Of a DNA stretch of 64,000 nucleotides, positions 27,603 to 37,386 are shown piece after piece (positions within the stretch are counted from its first letter, which is position 1; every line of letters begins with the position of its first letter). The notes under the pieces are model-generated. The model made no database searches. It had not been told where the DNA came from and saw only the letters and a list, made by a program, of their open reading frames with translations. A program made the translations under genes and the position numbers. This DNA comes from Deltaproteobacteria bacterium (lineage in GTDB: Bacteria > Desulfobacterota > Desulfarculia > JACQYL01), in assembly GCA_016208165.1 (NCBI GenBank), contig JACQYL010000014.1:1-64000 (forward strand), read 5' to 3'.

Positions 27603-27650
27603 GGTACACGTAAGAACGGCCGCCTTTCAGCGGCCGTTCTTACGTGTACC
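27603..27650. terminator. Perfect 21-bp stem hairpin downstream of the dehydratase operon
   Basis: The arm 27603-27623 (GGTACACGTAAGAACGGCCGC) is given here by position: its first 20 bases pair exactly, as does the 21st, with 27630-27650, around the six-base loop CTTTCA. It begins 18 bases after the stop at 27585. No T tract follows, so it may stop transcription through a factor, protect the transcript end, or be a binding site of another kind. Confidence 0.6.
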
Positions 27651-27875
27651 GGAGGTTGCGAGGACAAGCAGTGAGACTTCACGGTGTTGACTAGCAAGAC
27701 CCTCTCTTCACCCATCGGACGCCTGCTCCGGAGAATCGGGCGACTCCCCTGGACCCGAGAGAGAAGCGAGGAAAAGACGAACCTTCACTCAGTCCGGGAC
27801 ACGTCCAACAAACACTCGTCGGACGGCCCGGTCGTGACGTTTAACCTTCTTGCTCCCAACCTTCGGATTGCGCGG

Positions 27876-28133
27876 CTACTCCTCCTCTTGTGCGTAAGCT
27901 TTACCTCCCGAAACCTCACCGAGCGTTTCCAAGTTCAATATCTTGAACGACACTTTCATCCTGACACGATAGACAACCCGGTTGTTATCCTCCAGTTTCA
28001 GATCCATCCTGGTCACTTCCGCCACCCTCAAATCCTGCAGCGTCTTTGCAGCAGTCTGAATCGCCTCTTTAGCCGCATCTTCCCACGAAGCGTAACTCGA
28101 ACCAACCAATTCAATCACCTTGTACGTCGCCAT
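27876..28133 (-). CDS. Dodecin family flavin-binding protein
   Basis: An 85-residue protein from an ATG with AAGGAGAT upstream. TYKVIELVGSSYASWEDAAK at the start and AKTLQDLRVAEV, then YRVRMKVSFKIL, match dodecin, a small dodecameric protein of the cytoplasm that stores riboflavin or FMN. The family is usually about 65-75 residues; here the C-terminus has about 15 extra residues (LGEVSGGKAYAQEEE) with an acidic end. It stands alone between two gene-poor stretches. Confidence 0.85.
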   Translation of the reverse strand: MATYKVIELVGSSYASWEDAAKEAIQTAAKTLQDLRVAEVTRMDLKLEDNNRVVYRVRMKVSFKILNLETLGEVSGGKAYAQEEE

Positions 28134-29228
28134 GGCTGATCTCCTTCCGGCAAAAGGTTATCGTTTCACTTCCTGAGAACTACAAGAGACCCGTTCCAGG
28201 GTTTCGAGAAAAGGAAAACACTTCGCGTTTTCCGGCCACATACAACCGTCTGGAGAAGAGTCACCACCGCGAAGAATCAAGCCCGGGTCTCGGTATCAGT
28301 TATGAATCGCTGCCGTTGCCACCTCAATTGGCGTCAAGAAACCGTCCAATCCAATGGTCCAATGGTCTCGCGAGTCCTGCGCCGGAAATGTGACACCCTG
28401 CTTGTTCCGTACTGCTGTTTCGTATCTGGATGGTCCAATTTGCGCAGAATGAAAGGGAGCGGCGATCGATTGATTCACAAAGGAGAAGGAGATGAGAACA
28501 GGAACGTACGAACTTCACAGGTACCCGATGCCGAGTCTGCATCACGGCGATGATGCTTCTAGCTTCCGAGTCGACTACTCTTATAATTACACAAGATGAC
28601 CCTTTTAGGCAAGTACAGTTTGAAAGGAGTGCTTGAGGCGAGTAAGCTTTTGAACCCGTTCGAATGGGAATCCGCAGCCTGCCGGGTAACCCTGCATCCA
28701 TGCAAAATAGTAGGGTCAGGAAGAAATATCGGACGATGTCCGTCAGTACGTTTCAGCCATTCGGAAAAGGGAATCATCATACGTTCGGATCCTGAGTGCA
28801 GGATCTCGATGAAAACACTACCGGCTTCTCAAGAGGAGGCGTCCGTCATGACAAAGAAAAGGGGGAGGGCTTGAAGCATCTTGTTAAATTCCGGGGGTCC
28901 GATTTGCTCCCTTCTTCGATATTTCAGCATCACTCCAATGTAGCGCCAGGTTTTTCCTTGTCCTGCCGACCGGATATCTGGGTTTACGACTGATTCCGGA
29001 GCGTGAAGCGGGGTAATGGGCTTTTCAAACGCGATTTTTTGTATTATAATGCTAAACATTGTATTCATACGGCCGATATATATTTCAGGCCTTCTTGACG
29101 CAACGAAGCATCCGGACTAAATTTTGGGTATACAAGAATGCATTTATGAGTGCGGCGTGTGCGTTCCGCGCTCGGGCGGTCGTTTCCGCGGGAGCGGGAA
29201 TCGAGTAATTCACAGAGGAGTAGTTTCA
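28134..29228. other. About 1.1 kb without a recognisable gene, upstream of the beta-helix gene
   Basis: No convincing gene is present. A 35-codon frame from an ATG at 28492 has AAGGAGAAGGAG upstream but matches nothing known to me. On the minus strand 28829-29068 codes 79 residues including GPPEFNKMLQALPLFF, which could be a remnant, but I do not recognise it. A pair of related 36-base segments at 28455 and 29190 is listed separately. The base composition is more AT-rich near 29030-29110 and this part probably holds the promoter of the beta-helix gene. Confidence 0.4.
28455..28490 (+). repeat. First copy of an imperfect direct repeat (second at 29190-29225)
   Basis: The segment starting GGGAGCGGCGATCGATTGAT here and the one starting GGGAGCGGGAATCGAGTAAT at 29190 agree at roughly 28 of 36 positions. 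Both end in a ribosome-binding-like GGAG and stand before an ATG or GTG frame. The second copy is the leader of the beta-helix gene. A duplicated gene start is one explanation. Confidence 0.4.
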
Positions 29229-31229
29229 GTGATCAGCAAATACGCCATCGTTGCCGTTTTGATCTTTCTAGCCTTATTGGTCGGTTATCCCATGTCGGCT
29301 GCCGCAAACCCCACCCTCGAGCTGTACGGTACGTTCCACTCCATGGGCGTCATCGTCCAACTGGACGTGGGAAGCGACCCGAACCGGAGTGCGGTAGCGT
29401 CCCTGCAATACCGCCCTTCCGGCGGCAGCTACAAGCAAGGCTTTCCTTTGTCCAGAGTGGCGGACGCCCGCTTTGTGGGAAGTATTTTCCGGCTGGACTC
29501 AGGTGTCGGGTACGATGTGCGCGTCACCCTCACCGACCCCGAAGGCGGCATACTGAACGGCGTTGTGCTGAATTCCTCCTCCGTCACCCGGGCCGAAATA
29601 TCCCTGCCCGCTCCCACCCGATCGCTCTATGCGGCTCCGGACGGTACGGGAGTGGATTGCACATCGGCTTCTCCGTGCGATTTAGCTCAGGCCGTTTCGC
29701 AAGCGGGCCCGGGGGAAGAAGTGGTCCTTCGCGGGGGGGTGTACTACACCGGAAGCATTTGGTTTCCGCGGTCGGGCACTGCTCAGGCTCCCATCGTAGT
29801 GCGTAATTATCAGGGGGAAAGCCCTGTAATCGACGGGTCGGACCCACAAGTCTTCCAATGGACCCCTTTCGGCGGCGGAATATATAAAACCACGGTTAAC
29901 GCGGTCAGTCCGAATACCGTGTCTGCAAATGGAATTCGTCTCTATCCCTACGAGTCCCTCGCCGATCTCCAGAATTTGATTTGGGGAATTCCCGGGTTGT
30001 ACGCCAACGGCGCCGAGCTCTATGTACGTCTGGATAACGACGCGGATCCGAACAACGCCGATATGTCCGTCTCCCGATACGCGCTGGGCTTTGATGTGGA
30101 GAGGGATTACATTACGGTACAAGGCTTGACCTTTCGCTATTTCGGCGCCCTCGGAGTTCGAGGTACAGCCGTGTCCATCTACAATGCTAGCTATGTACTC
30201 GTAGAAAACTGTATATTCTTCATGAATCACGTTTCCCTGGCCATGAGGAACAACTGCGGGAACAACGTCATCCAGTACAACGAATTCTATGACACCGTGG
30301 CCGGCTGGCCCTGGGATTCGACCAAAGCCGGCGAAGCGGCGCGGATCGGTCTTCTTGCCTTTTCGAGTCCCCTGAACGGCCGCGGCAATGTTGTGCGGTA
30401 CAACCTCTTTCACGACGCAGTTGACGGCCTTTCGGTGAGTCCGGCGGAATCCACCAGCATCAGCAACGAAACCGACATTTATGAAAACCTCATTTACTCG
30501 ATGGTGGACGATGGAATAGAATCCGATGGGCAGGCGAGCAACATTCGTGTCTGGGAAAACGAAATCCACGATGTGCTTACGGGCATCTCACTGGCCCCGG
30601 CCAAAACAGGCCCGGCGTACGCCATCCGGAACCTGATTTACCGCACGGGCAGGGGAAACAATCCCGACTGGAACGGGAGTTCGTTCAAGTTCGGCACATA
30701 CGATCATTCCGGGCATATCTACTTGTTTCACAACACCAGTGACACGGATCCGCTCCTTCAGCAAAAGTACGGCTTCCACATAGCCACTCCGGGAACCTGG
30801 GATCTCGTTTTCGCCCGTAACAACTCGTGGTCCGCCAGCAGCTATGCGCTTCGAAACACCAATCAAGATCAACCCATAGACCTGGATTACAACCACTATC
30901 GGACCTATTTTGGGGGCTATTTGGCGACCTGGGGGACAAACAGCTACTCTTCTCTGTCCGCTCTTTCAACAGCCACCGGCCACGAGGCCCACGGCGTCGA
31001 GGGGGATCCCCGTTTTGTCGGCTCGGCCAACGGCGACTACAGTCTGAAACCCGACAGCCCTCTGATCGATAAAGGTCTCCTGATTCCCGGCATAAACGAC
31101 TCTTTTCTCAATCGAGGACCGGACATGGGCGCGTTTGAATTTTCCGGAAACCCGACCGACCCTGGAACGGATGATAATAGAATCAAAGCAATAGCGACAC
31201 TGCTCATCGGTCTTCTGTTAAACGAATAA
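29229..31229 (+). CDS. Secreted right-handed parallel beta-helix repeat protein
   Basis: A 666-residue protein. The GTG at 29229 is preferred over the longer frame because GAGGAG lies eight bases upstream and a signal peptide starts there (SKYAIVAVLIFLALLVGYPM, cleavage after SAAA). Residues 30-115 are a small beta-sandwich-like domain. From about 130 the sequence is a beta-helix with SLYAAPDGTGVDCTSASPCD, a typical start, and repeated N-x-(V/I) turns such as YVLVENCIFFMNHVSLAM. The end IDKGLLIPGINDSFLNRGPD, then MGAFEF, is typical. It is probably an extracellular or periplasmic polysaccharide-binding or lyase-like protein. It faces the glycan cluster end to end, and its substrate is unknown. 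Confidence 0.8.
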   Translation: MISKYAIVAVLIFLALLVGYPMSAAANPTLELYGTFHSMGVIVQLDVGSDPNRSAVASLQYRPSGGSYKQGFPLSRVADARFVGSIFRLDSGVGYDVRVTLTDPEGGILNGVVLNSSSVTRAEISLPAPTRSLYAAPDGTGVDCTSASPCDLAQAVSQAGPGEEVVLRGGVYYTGSIWFPRSGTAQAPIVVRNYQGESPVIDGSDPQVFQWTPFGGGIYKTTVNAVSPNTVSANGIRLYPYESLADLQNLIWGIPGLYANGAELYVRLDNDADPNNADMSVSRYALGFDVERDYITVQGLTFRYFGALGVRGTAVSIYNASYVLVENCIFFMNHVSLAMRNNCGNNVIQYNEFYDTVAGWPWDSTKAGEAARIGLLAFSSPLNGRGNVVRYNLFHDAVDGLSVSPAESTSISNETDIYENLIYSMVDDGIESDGQASNIRVWENEIHDVLTGISLAPAKTGPAYAIRNLIYRTGRGNNPDWNGSSFKFGTYDHSGHIYLFHNTSDTDPLLQQKYGFHIATPGTWDLVFARNNSWSASSYALRNTNQDQPIDLDYNHYRTYFGGYLATWGTNSYSSLSALSTATGHEAHGVEGDPRFVGSANGDYSLKPDSPLIDKGLLIPGINDSFLNRGPDMGAFEFSGNPTDPGTDDNRIKAIATLLIGLLLNE

Positions 31230-31255
31230 ATAGGTGAAACCATGCAAGCATATGA

Positions 31256-33400
31256 TCATCGATTCTGACTGGTCGGGCAAGTGATCAAGAACATAATTTC
31301 CGGCAAAACGTCGTTCCTGGTATCAAGCTCGAATTTTTCTCTCAGAAATTTAAATATTACGATTCCTTCTCGGTCGTATATCAAACGAAACCAAGTCGGT
31401 TTTTTTTGAAATTTTCCAACATCAAAGACCGGGGACACTGCGTTCTTATACCTTTTGAAGTATTGTTCTTCAGTATATGCATTGAAGGAGTTGTTGATAA
31501 AAACATACTCACAGTCGGCGTTTCGCAAGAGCGAAGCCGTCCCCCGGATACCCAACTCGGAACCCAGAGCCTCCATGCTCCGACTACCCTTGATCTGATT
31601 CCTGGGAAACTTCTCGTTTCTCCACACTTCGAGCACCGGATTCGCCAGTAAAACAGGAAACATCTCCGCAGTAATAGGATCGGTGACAAATGTGGCCTCG
31701 GGGCGGATCTGATTCTTGATGAATTCCATTGCACGGAGAAGCGCCGGATGGTTATAACGGAACGGGCCCGTCGGCAGGCCGGTGACTCGCTGCAGGAAAG
31801 GTTGAGCCTTGTATCCCCAATCGTACGGCATCAGAAGCAATATCCGATACAGAAACACAGGCAGCCCGGTCAGCAAGACAAGAGTCAGGATCCCCATGGC
31901 CTTCATCTTCGCTTTGGCGTCCTTGGGATTCGCTTGCCATCTCTCCATGAAGAACGTCACGGTCACTGCCACAACGGCTATATAGGGCAGGGTAAAAATC
32001 AAGCGCTCGACGCCGTCGGAAGTGAACACGGGCAACATAACGGATACCAAGATCGGATTGAACAACACGGCTAAGGGAAAAACGGTGTTGGAGATGAGAA
32101 ATATAGCTGCACTTCCGCTCAACCGGCGCCTGTTCATGGCAATCATCGGCAGGAAGGCGACGGATAACAAACCCCAGAGACCTGAAAAGAGCACGGGGCC
32201 GGAGAAGGGATTGACTACATAGCCCCGTCCTAGGGCATCCACAAGTCCACGGAAACGGCTCTGCGTGTTGTAAAACCCCATATGATCCAAAATTGGAAGC
32301 CTCACCCATAACACATCAATTCCATACGCCATTAATGTTCCTATGAACAATATGATTACCGTAAGTATCGCGCCATACCTTAACCCTTTTGTTGATTTCT
32401 TGCTGAATATTATTACACATCCAATAAATGACAAGGCACTTAAGGCTGTCATCAGGGAAAAAGCTCCGTGGAATAATACTGTGATGGATGACATTGTAAC
32501 TGGAATGATCAACCTTCTTCTGCTACCGTTATTGAAGAAGTCGAGCACCAATGCTATCGAGATAAAGTAGAGGCTCCACGCCATGAACCAGGAATAGTTC
32601 GAGTGTATAAAATTGAACCAAAACCCTCCAAAATGACATAGAAACAACAACATCCCTATCATTACGAACGTTCTATTGTCCCAGATACGTTTCAGAAAAA
32701 AATAAAAAGAACAGGCAAACACATATCCTAAGATGCTTGCCAGTATCTTATAGCTAACCACTGGAACAGTGCCTGTAACATCCAACAAGAACGGTTGTAT
32801 CACCATTCGGTAGAGGCGAGTTCTTCCCAAAAGCGTTATGAAATCAGTATCCAGGTCGACGCCGAATGCCTCGCTTTGTTGCCACTCGACGATTTGAGGA
32901 AGATATACCAGGCTGTCGGAAGTAAGGAGTAAAGCGTTTTCATTGAACAATAGAATGACGCAAAGCAGCACGACGCAAGATAAAGGGCCTGATGGGATCT
33001 CGTCCATCTGGAACCAGCGACGAAGCGATCTCCGAGTCTTGCCTGGAGAAACAGTGAGGAGCAGCACCACAAGGATGATGGCTGATAGGAGGTAAGCGCT
33101 GGAAAAATAATGCACCGGAAACCGAACCAGGCCCCGAACAAAGAAAAAAAGGGCGTTAAACGTGATCCCGCAACCAAACGCCGTAGCCGTCTTCTCCAGC
33201 AGGTCGCCCTTGCCCTGAAATACCCAGGCGCTGAAGCAAATACCCGGCAATAGAATGAAAAACAGGAAAGCAGTCAGTACTCGCACGTAATCCAGCGAAA
33301 AGCGGTACAACCCCGCACTCAACAGAAACAAGCCCAGCGTAACCGCCCAAATTCGGATAGAATGGTGAAACCCAATAATCTGCGAGCATCTAATGTTCAT
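31256..33400 (-). CDS. Multi-pass membrane protein, GT-C glycosyltransferase-like
   Basis: A 714-residue protein. It has some 12-14 hydrophobic segments from residue 15 to about 540 (for example IWAVTLGLFLLSAGLYRFSL and LLSAIILVVLLLTVSPG) and a C-terminal soluble part of about 150 residues with ATFVTDPITAEMFPVLLANP and ADCEYVFINNSFN. That arrangement resembles GT-C-type polyprenyl-sugar transferases and related envelope proteins, which use lipid-linked sugars on the periplasmic side. A classical acidic motif in the first loop was not identified, so the enzyme type is open. It is the last gene of the surface glycan cluster. Codon use looks more AT-rich than in the flanks. Confidence 0.6.
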   Translation of the reverse strand: MNIRCSQIIGFHHSIRIWAVTLGLFLLSAGLYRFSLDYVRVLTAFLFFILLPGICFSAWVFQGKGDLLEKTATAFGCGITFNALFFFVRGLVRFPVHYFSSAYLLSAIILVVLLLTVSPGKTRRSLRRWFQMDEIPSGPLSCVVLLCVILLFNENALLLTSDSLVYLPQIVEWQQSEAFGVDLDTDFITLLGRTRLYRMVIQPFLLDVTGTVPVVSYKILASILGYVFACSFYFFLKRIWDNRTFVMIGMLLFLCHFGGFWFNFIHSNYSWFMAWSLYFISIALVLDFFNNGSRRRLIIPVTMSSITVLFHGAFSLMTALSALSFIGCVIIFSKKSTKGLRYGAILTVIILFIGTLMAYGIDVLWVRLPILDHMGFYNTQSRFRGLVDALGRGYVVNPFSGPVLFSGLWGLLSVAFLPMIAMNRRRLSGSAAIFLISNTVFPLAVLFNPILVSVMLPVFTSDGVERLIFTLPYIAVVAVTVTFFMERWQANPKDAKAKMKAMGILTLVLLTGLPVFLYRILLLMPYDWGYKAQPFLQRVTGLPTGPFRYNHPALLRAMEFIKNQIRPEATFVTDPITAEMFPVLLANPVLEVWRNEKFPRNQIKGSRSMEALGSELGIRGTASLLRNADCEYVFINNSFNAYTEEQYFKRYKNAVSPVFDVGKFQKKPTWFRLIYDREGIVIFKFLREKFELDTRNDVLPEIMFLITCPTSQNR

Positions 33401-33650
33401 ATGAGATCAAAGAAAGCGGAAAGGGGTAAGCGCGCCGATGGGCTTTCGTCTTAACAGATTGGCGCCGAACACCGGTAAACGGAACTCCGCAAACACGGCC
33501 TGCAGATCATCAAGACATGTTGGAATGCGTACCGCATTCAACTTCACGTCATAACCTTAAAAAATGACGGTATACCAAGCGCTTGGAAACGTAACACCCA
33601 CTCAGAGCCGATAGACGGACGCCGGCGTCATTCATATCCAACGCCCGCTT
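33401..33650. other. Spacer between PglF-like gene and the membrane protein gene
   Basis: About 250 bases. A 46-codon minus-strand frame at 33407-33547 (GTG start, AAGG seven bases upstream, ending in FGANLLRRKPIGALTPFRFL) is the only candidate. It matches nothing I recognise and may be chance. Confidence 0.3.
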
Positions 33651-35576
33651 TCAGATAGGATCATCCCGTGTCGCCGGCGTCCCTTCTCCTCCCGGCGAGT
33701 AGCTCGGAACCAACTTCTTTAGCAGGGCCAGCACTTCCTCGTCTTCTCCCCGTTCCGCAACGGCAATGAGTTCCTCTATAACTTCCACAAAATCAGCGGG
33801 AGGCTCGGGACTGCATGCCACGAAAATTTTGGAATCGACCCGGTAGGTGCTCTCTTCTTCCTCGGTCATCAGTTGTTCGTACAGCTTTTCCCCGGGCCGT
33901 AGCCCGGTGAATGCAATGGGCACGTCTTTTTCGGGTACAAACCCTGCCATCGTAATCATATGGCGAGCCAGGTCCAGGATGCGAATCTGCTCGCCCATGT
34001 CCAAAATGCATAGTTCCCCGAAATCCCGGTACGCCGCTTGCAACACTAAGCCTACGGCTTCCCCGATGGTCATGAAATACCGCCTCACTTCCGGATCCGT
34101 GACGGTTACAGGGCCGCCGGCTGCGATCTGTTGGCGAAAGAGAGGAACCACGGAACCGGCTGAACCCAACACGTTGCCAAAGCGCACGACCGAGAATTTC
34201 GTGTCGGAATGCTTGCCTATGGTGCGAACCACCATTTCGCCGATCCGCTTGGTGGCGCCCATCACACTGGATGGTTTCACGGCCTTGTCCGTAGAGATAA
34301 AAACAAATCGTTGGGCTCCATACTCGTGCGCCATCCGGGCCACGTTATACGTTCCCAGTACATTGTTGGTCACCGCCTCGTCTGGGGCCGCTTCCATGAG
34401 TGGGACATGTTTATGAGCCGCGGCGTGAAACACATCTTGAGGTCGGAATTCCGAGAATAATCTTTCGACCCGACGAAGGCCCCGAACGTCTGCAACGGAC
34501 GTCACGATGCGGGAGCTTGGAAACTCCCCCTGAAAGGAGCGTGATCTCAAATACAGCTCGTTTTCATTCGTATCCAGCATGAAAAGCGTTTTGACGCGGT
34601 TTTTGAGAAGCTGCCTGCAGATCTCGCCTCCGATGGATCCTCCCGCGCCCGTAACCATAACGCACCTGCCTTCAATCGCCTCACCGATACTGCTTTCTTT
34701 AAGATCTACCTCCTGACGCGGAAGCAAATCCTCCGGCGACAGATCCGTCAGTGCAGGCCGGGATGAATGATCTTGGAGGTAGACATATGACACCGGGAGA
34801 ATCTTGAAACGAAGTTTCAGTTCCGAGCACGTAGCCAGGATCTCTCGGATCCGCTTGGCCGGAACTCGCGGCATGGCAATCAGGATCGTACCCACTTCGT
34901 GACGTTTTACGATGGCAGGCAGATCAGCTATCAGGCCGAGCACCGGCCTTCCGCTCAAATACGTGCCCTGCTTCCTTCGATCGTCGTCCACGAATCCGAC
35001 GACTTTATAGTAATGGGCGTCAGAGCGCAGCAGGTCACGCAGAAGTTGCTCCCCCGTGGCGCCGGCGCCGACAATTAAAGTTCGCTCGAGACTGCTGTTC
35101 CGAGCCAAGGCCTGCTCGACTCGGTACATTTTCGCCAGCCGGGGCGAAAAACGTATGGCTCCCATGAGTGTGGTGGTGATGAAAAATTCCATCACGAGCA
35201 CGGAACGGGGAGGACCGGAAGCGAAAGAAGTGAGTTCGATGCGAAGAAAATAGAGGCATATCATGAAAATGCCCGAACCCAACAGGCCGGCCACACCGAT
35301 CCGTATGGCGTCGTAGAGGCCTGACAGCTTGAAGGACCATCGATGCAGATTGAACATGAAATTAGCCGACAATCTCGACGCCACCAACAACACTGCCAGC
35401 TGAGGGATTAATGACGCGAATCGCAAGGGGACCTGCGCCTCAAATCGAAGCTGATAGGCCATCCATAAACTGAACGCCGCGATCGCCGAGTCCAAAGTCA
35501 ACATGGAAATGGTGCGCAATAACTGCGGACTGCTAACCCGCGCCCAGATCCGTTCTGTTTTTTTAGTGGTTTTCAA
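33651..35576 (-). CDS. pglF: PglF-like membrane UDP-N-acetylglucosamine 4,6-dehydratase (CapD/WbpM family)
   Basis: A 641-residue protein when started at the TTG at 35576 (AGGA upstream); another TTG at 35630 is possible. Four transmembrane helices fill residues about 25-145. A first Rossmann segment with LIVGAGATGEQLLRDLL comes near 170, and the catalytic domain from about 285 has VMVTGAGGSIGGEICRQLL and FISTDKAVKPSSVMGATKR, with Met in place of the usual Tyr, as normal in this family. It converts UDP-GlcNAc to the 4-keto-6-deoxy sugar on the cytoplasmic membrane. With the three next genes it forms the complete PglF-PglE-PglD-PglC set for a diacetamido sugar such as bacillosamine. Confidence 0.85.
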   Translation of the reverse strand: MKTTKKTERIWARVSSPQLLRTISMLTLDSAIAAFSLWMAYQLRFEAQVPLRFASLIPQLAVLLVASRLSANFMFNLHRWSFKLSGLYDAIRIGVAGLLGSGIFMICLYFLRIELTSFASGPPRSVLVMEFFITTTLMGAIRFSPRLAKMYRVEQALARNSSLERTLIVGAGATGEQLLRDLLRSDAHYYKVVGFVDDDRRKQGTYLSGRPVLGLIADLPAIVKRHEVGTILIAMPRVPAKRIREILATCSELKLRFKILPVSYVYLQDHSSRPALTDLSPEDLLPRQEVDLKESSIGEAIEGRCVMVTGAGGSIGGEICRQLLKNRVKTLFMLDTNENELYLRSRSFQGEFPSSRIVTSVADVRGLRRVERLFSEFRPQDVFHAAAHKHVPLMEAAPDEAVTNNVLGTYNVARMAHEYGAQRFVFISTDKAVKPSSVMGATKRIGEMVVRTIGKHSDTKFSVVRFGNVLGSAGSVVPLFRQQIAAGGPVTVTDPEVRRYFMTIGEAVGLVLQAAYRDFGELCILDMGEQIRILDLARHMITMAGFVPEKDVPIAFTGLRPGEKLYEQLMTEEEESTYRVDSKIFVACSPEPPADFVEVIEELIAVAERGEDEEVLALLKKLVPSYSPGGEGTPATRDDPI

Positions 35577-35644
35577 AGTGATGCAATCCTGACGAGCAAA
35601 GCATTCCCAATCGAGAATCGATGACCACAAACGCGGCCCACGTC

Positions 35645-36766
35645 TTAATGCGAATGCTGCATTACGGCTTTTTCAAGTGTGTCAACTACCGTTTCCACTT
35701 CAACTTCCGAAAGGTTGTTGTGAAAAGGCAAAGCAACTGTCCTGCGTGCCACGGACTCCGTGACGGGTAACTCGCCACCCGCGTATCCAAAACGTTGGCG
35801 GATATAGGGCTGCAAGTGCACGGGAGGAAAGTAATTTCTGACCGGAATCCCCGCTGACTCCATTGCCTCCATCACCCCATCCCTGTTAATGCCTTCGGCC
35901 AAGGTAGCCACGTAAACAAACCAACTCATCCGGACGTGGGGCCTGACCACGGGAGGGCGAACCCAGGCCTTTCCTGAAAGACGCTCCGTATAAAAGCCTG
36001 CGACCCGTTGCCGTTTTCTGATGAACTCTTCCACACGGCTCATCTGTGAAGCTCCCAGCGCGGCCGACATCTCGTCCATCCGGTAATTGTAGCCAAGGTG
36101 CACGTGTTCAAGCCACGCACCCATTTCTCCACGACCTTGATTGTGCAGACTCCGGGCCAAACGAGCGATGTCCGCATTGTCGGTTACGATCATACCCCCT
36201 TCGCCCGTGGTGATCTGTTTGTTGGGATAAAAAGCGAATGCCGCCGCGTCGCCGAAACAGCCGACCTTGCGGCCTTTATATTCGGATCCCAGAGCTTCGC
36301 AACTGTCGTCTATGACTTTCAACTCATGTTTTTCAGCCACACGAAGTATGTCATCCCATTCCGCCGGATGTCCGAAAACATCCACCACCATGACCGCCTT
36401 GGTTCGAGAACTGATGCGATCTACGAGACACTCGGGGTGCACGTTGTAGGTATCCGGATCGATGTCGACGAAGACAGGCATGGCTCCTTCGTACAGAATG
36501 GCGTTAACGCTGGCCGCAAACGTGAACGAAGGGACGAGCACTTCGTCGCCGGGACCGATTCCCAGACATCTGACGATCAGATGCAACGCCGAGGTGCCGG
36601 AGCTGACGGCCACCGCATGACCAACGCCCACGTACCGGGCCGTTAATGCTTCGAAGGTCTTCACCCTGTTGCCCAAGGCAAGACGCCCGCTCATCAGTAC
36701 ATCCCGAACGGCCTTCAAATCCTCTTCGTTCATGTCCGGGGAGGACATGGAGATTGAATTGGTCAT
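35645..36766 (-). CDS. pglE: PglE-like DegT/DnrJ/EryC1/StrS aminotransferase
   Basis: A 373-residue protein from an ATG at 36766 that overlaps the stop of the upstream gene as ATGA. The family pattern is plain: LMSGRLALGNRVKTFEAL, HAVAVSSGTSALHLIVRCLG near 60, VLVPSFTFAASVNAILYEGA, VIDDSCEALGSEYKG, and the PLP lysine in FYPNKQITTGEGGM near 190. It transfers an amino group, normally from glutamate, to a nucleotide 4-keto sugar. Its place between PglF-like and PglD-like genes points to UDP-4-amino-4,6-dideoxy-GlcNAc as product. Name given by context and similarity. Confidence 0.82.
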   Translation of the reverse strand: MTNSISMSSPDMNEEDLKAVRDVLMSGRLALGNRVKTFEALTARYVGVGHAVAVSSGTSALHLIVRCLGIGPGDEVLVPSFTFAASVNAILYEGAMPVFVDIDPDTYNVHPECLVDRISSRTKAVMVVDVFGHPAEWDDILRVAEKHELKVIDDSCEALGSEYKGRKVGCFGDAAAFAFYPNKQITTGEGGMIVTDNADIARLARSLHNQGRGEMGAWLEHVHLGYNYRMDEMSAALGASQMSRVEEFIRKRQRVAGFYTERLSGKAWVRPPVVRPHVRMSWFVYVATLAEGINRDGVMEAMESAGIPVRNYFPPVHLQPYIRQRFGYAGGELPVTESVARRTVALPFHNNLSEVEVETVVDTLEKAVMQHSH

Positions 36767-37386
36767 AATGTTGATTTGGTCTCCTCGGCAGGAACACCCG
36801 CCACCTTGACATTCGAAGGGACATTCCGTATCACAACCCCACCACCCCCAACCACGCTCCATTGGCCGACCCGCATACCCGGAAGCACCGCGCTGGAAAT
36901 ACCCAGCAGCACACCTTCGCCTATTTCGACTCCGCCCGACAAGTGCGCCCCGGGGCCCAAATGCGCATACGAACCGATCCTGCAATCGTGATCAATCGTC
37001 GCTCCCGTGTTGACGATCACATGCTCGCCAATGTCTGCCTCGGGCTGTATTACCGCACCCGCAAATACGACGGTACCTGCCCCAAGATTTGCAGATTCAT
37101 GAACATAGGCTTTGGGATGAATTACGGATACCCAATTAAGAAACAGTCGCTTCGAGATCGTCTTTCGCAAAAGGTTTTCGCCTACGGCGATCACTGCTCG
37201 CAGGTTATTGGTTGCAGTCTCGAGACAGCGAATAGGGCCCAAGATCGGGACTCCTAAAACATCCTTACCCCATTTGGCCTCGTCGTCGTCATAGGCCGCC
37301 GGCACTGTATATCCCGCCTCTCTAAGAGTGCTTATGACTACTTTGGCATGTCCGCCGGCTCCGACCACAATTACTGATTTATCCAT
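36763..37386 (-). CDS. pglD: PglD/NeuD-like sugar O/N-acetyltransferase
   Basis: A 207-residue protein. The N-terminal SVIVVGAGGHAKVVISTLRE is the nucleotide-sugar-binding start of PglD and NeuD enzymes. From residue 90 a left-handed beta-helix of hexapeptide repeats follows (GAGTVVFAGAVIQPEADIGE and ATIDHDCRIGSYAHLGPGA). The catalytic histidine is expected in TIDHDCRIG. It would acetylate the 4-amino group of the nucleotide sugar with acetyl-CoA. The gene overlaps PglC-like and PglE-like genes at both ends (TAATG and ATGA). Confidence 0.85.
   Translation of the reverse strand: MDKSVIVVGAGGHAKVVISTLREAGYTVPAAYDDDEAKWGKDVLGVPILGPIRCLETATNNLRAVIAVGENLLRKTISKRLFLNWVSVIHPKAYVHESANLGAGTVVFAGAVIQPEADIGEHVIVNTGATIDHDCRIGSYAHLGPGAHLSGGVEIGEGVLLGISSAVLPGMRVGQWSVVGGGGVVIRNVPSNVKVAGVPAEETKSTL

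Noticed and set aside
27603-27650. CRISPR repeat unit
   Set aside because: A single perfect palindrome without any second copy or spacer in the window.
28829-29068. Minus-strand 79-residue frame with GPPEFNKMLQALPLFF
   Set aside because: It has some protein character, but no binding site and no family I can name; not strong enough to call as a gene.
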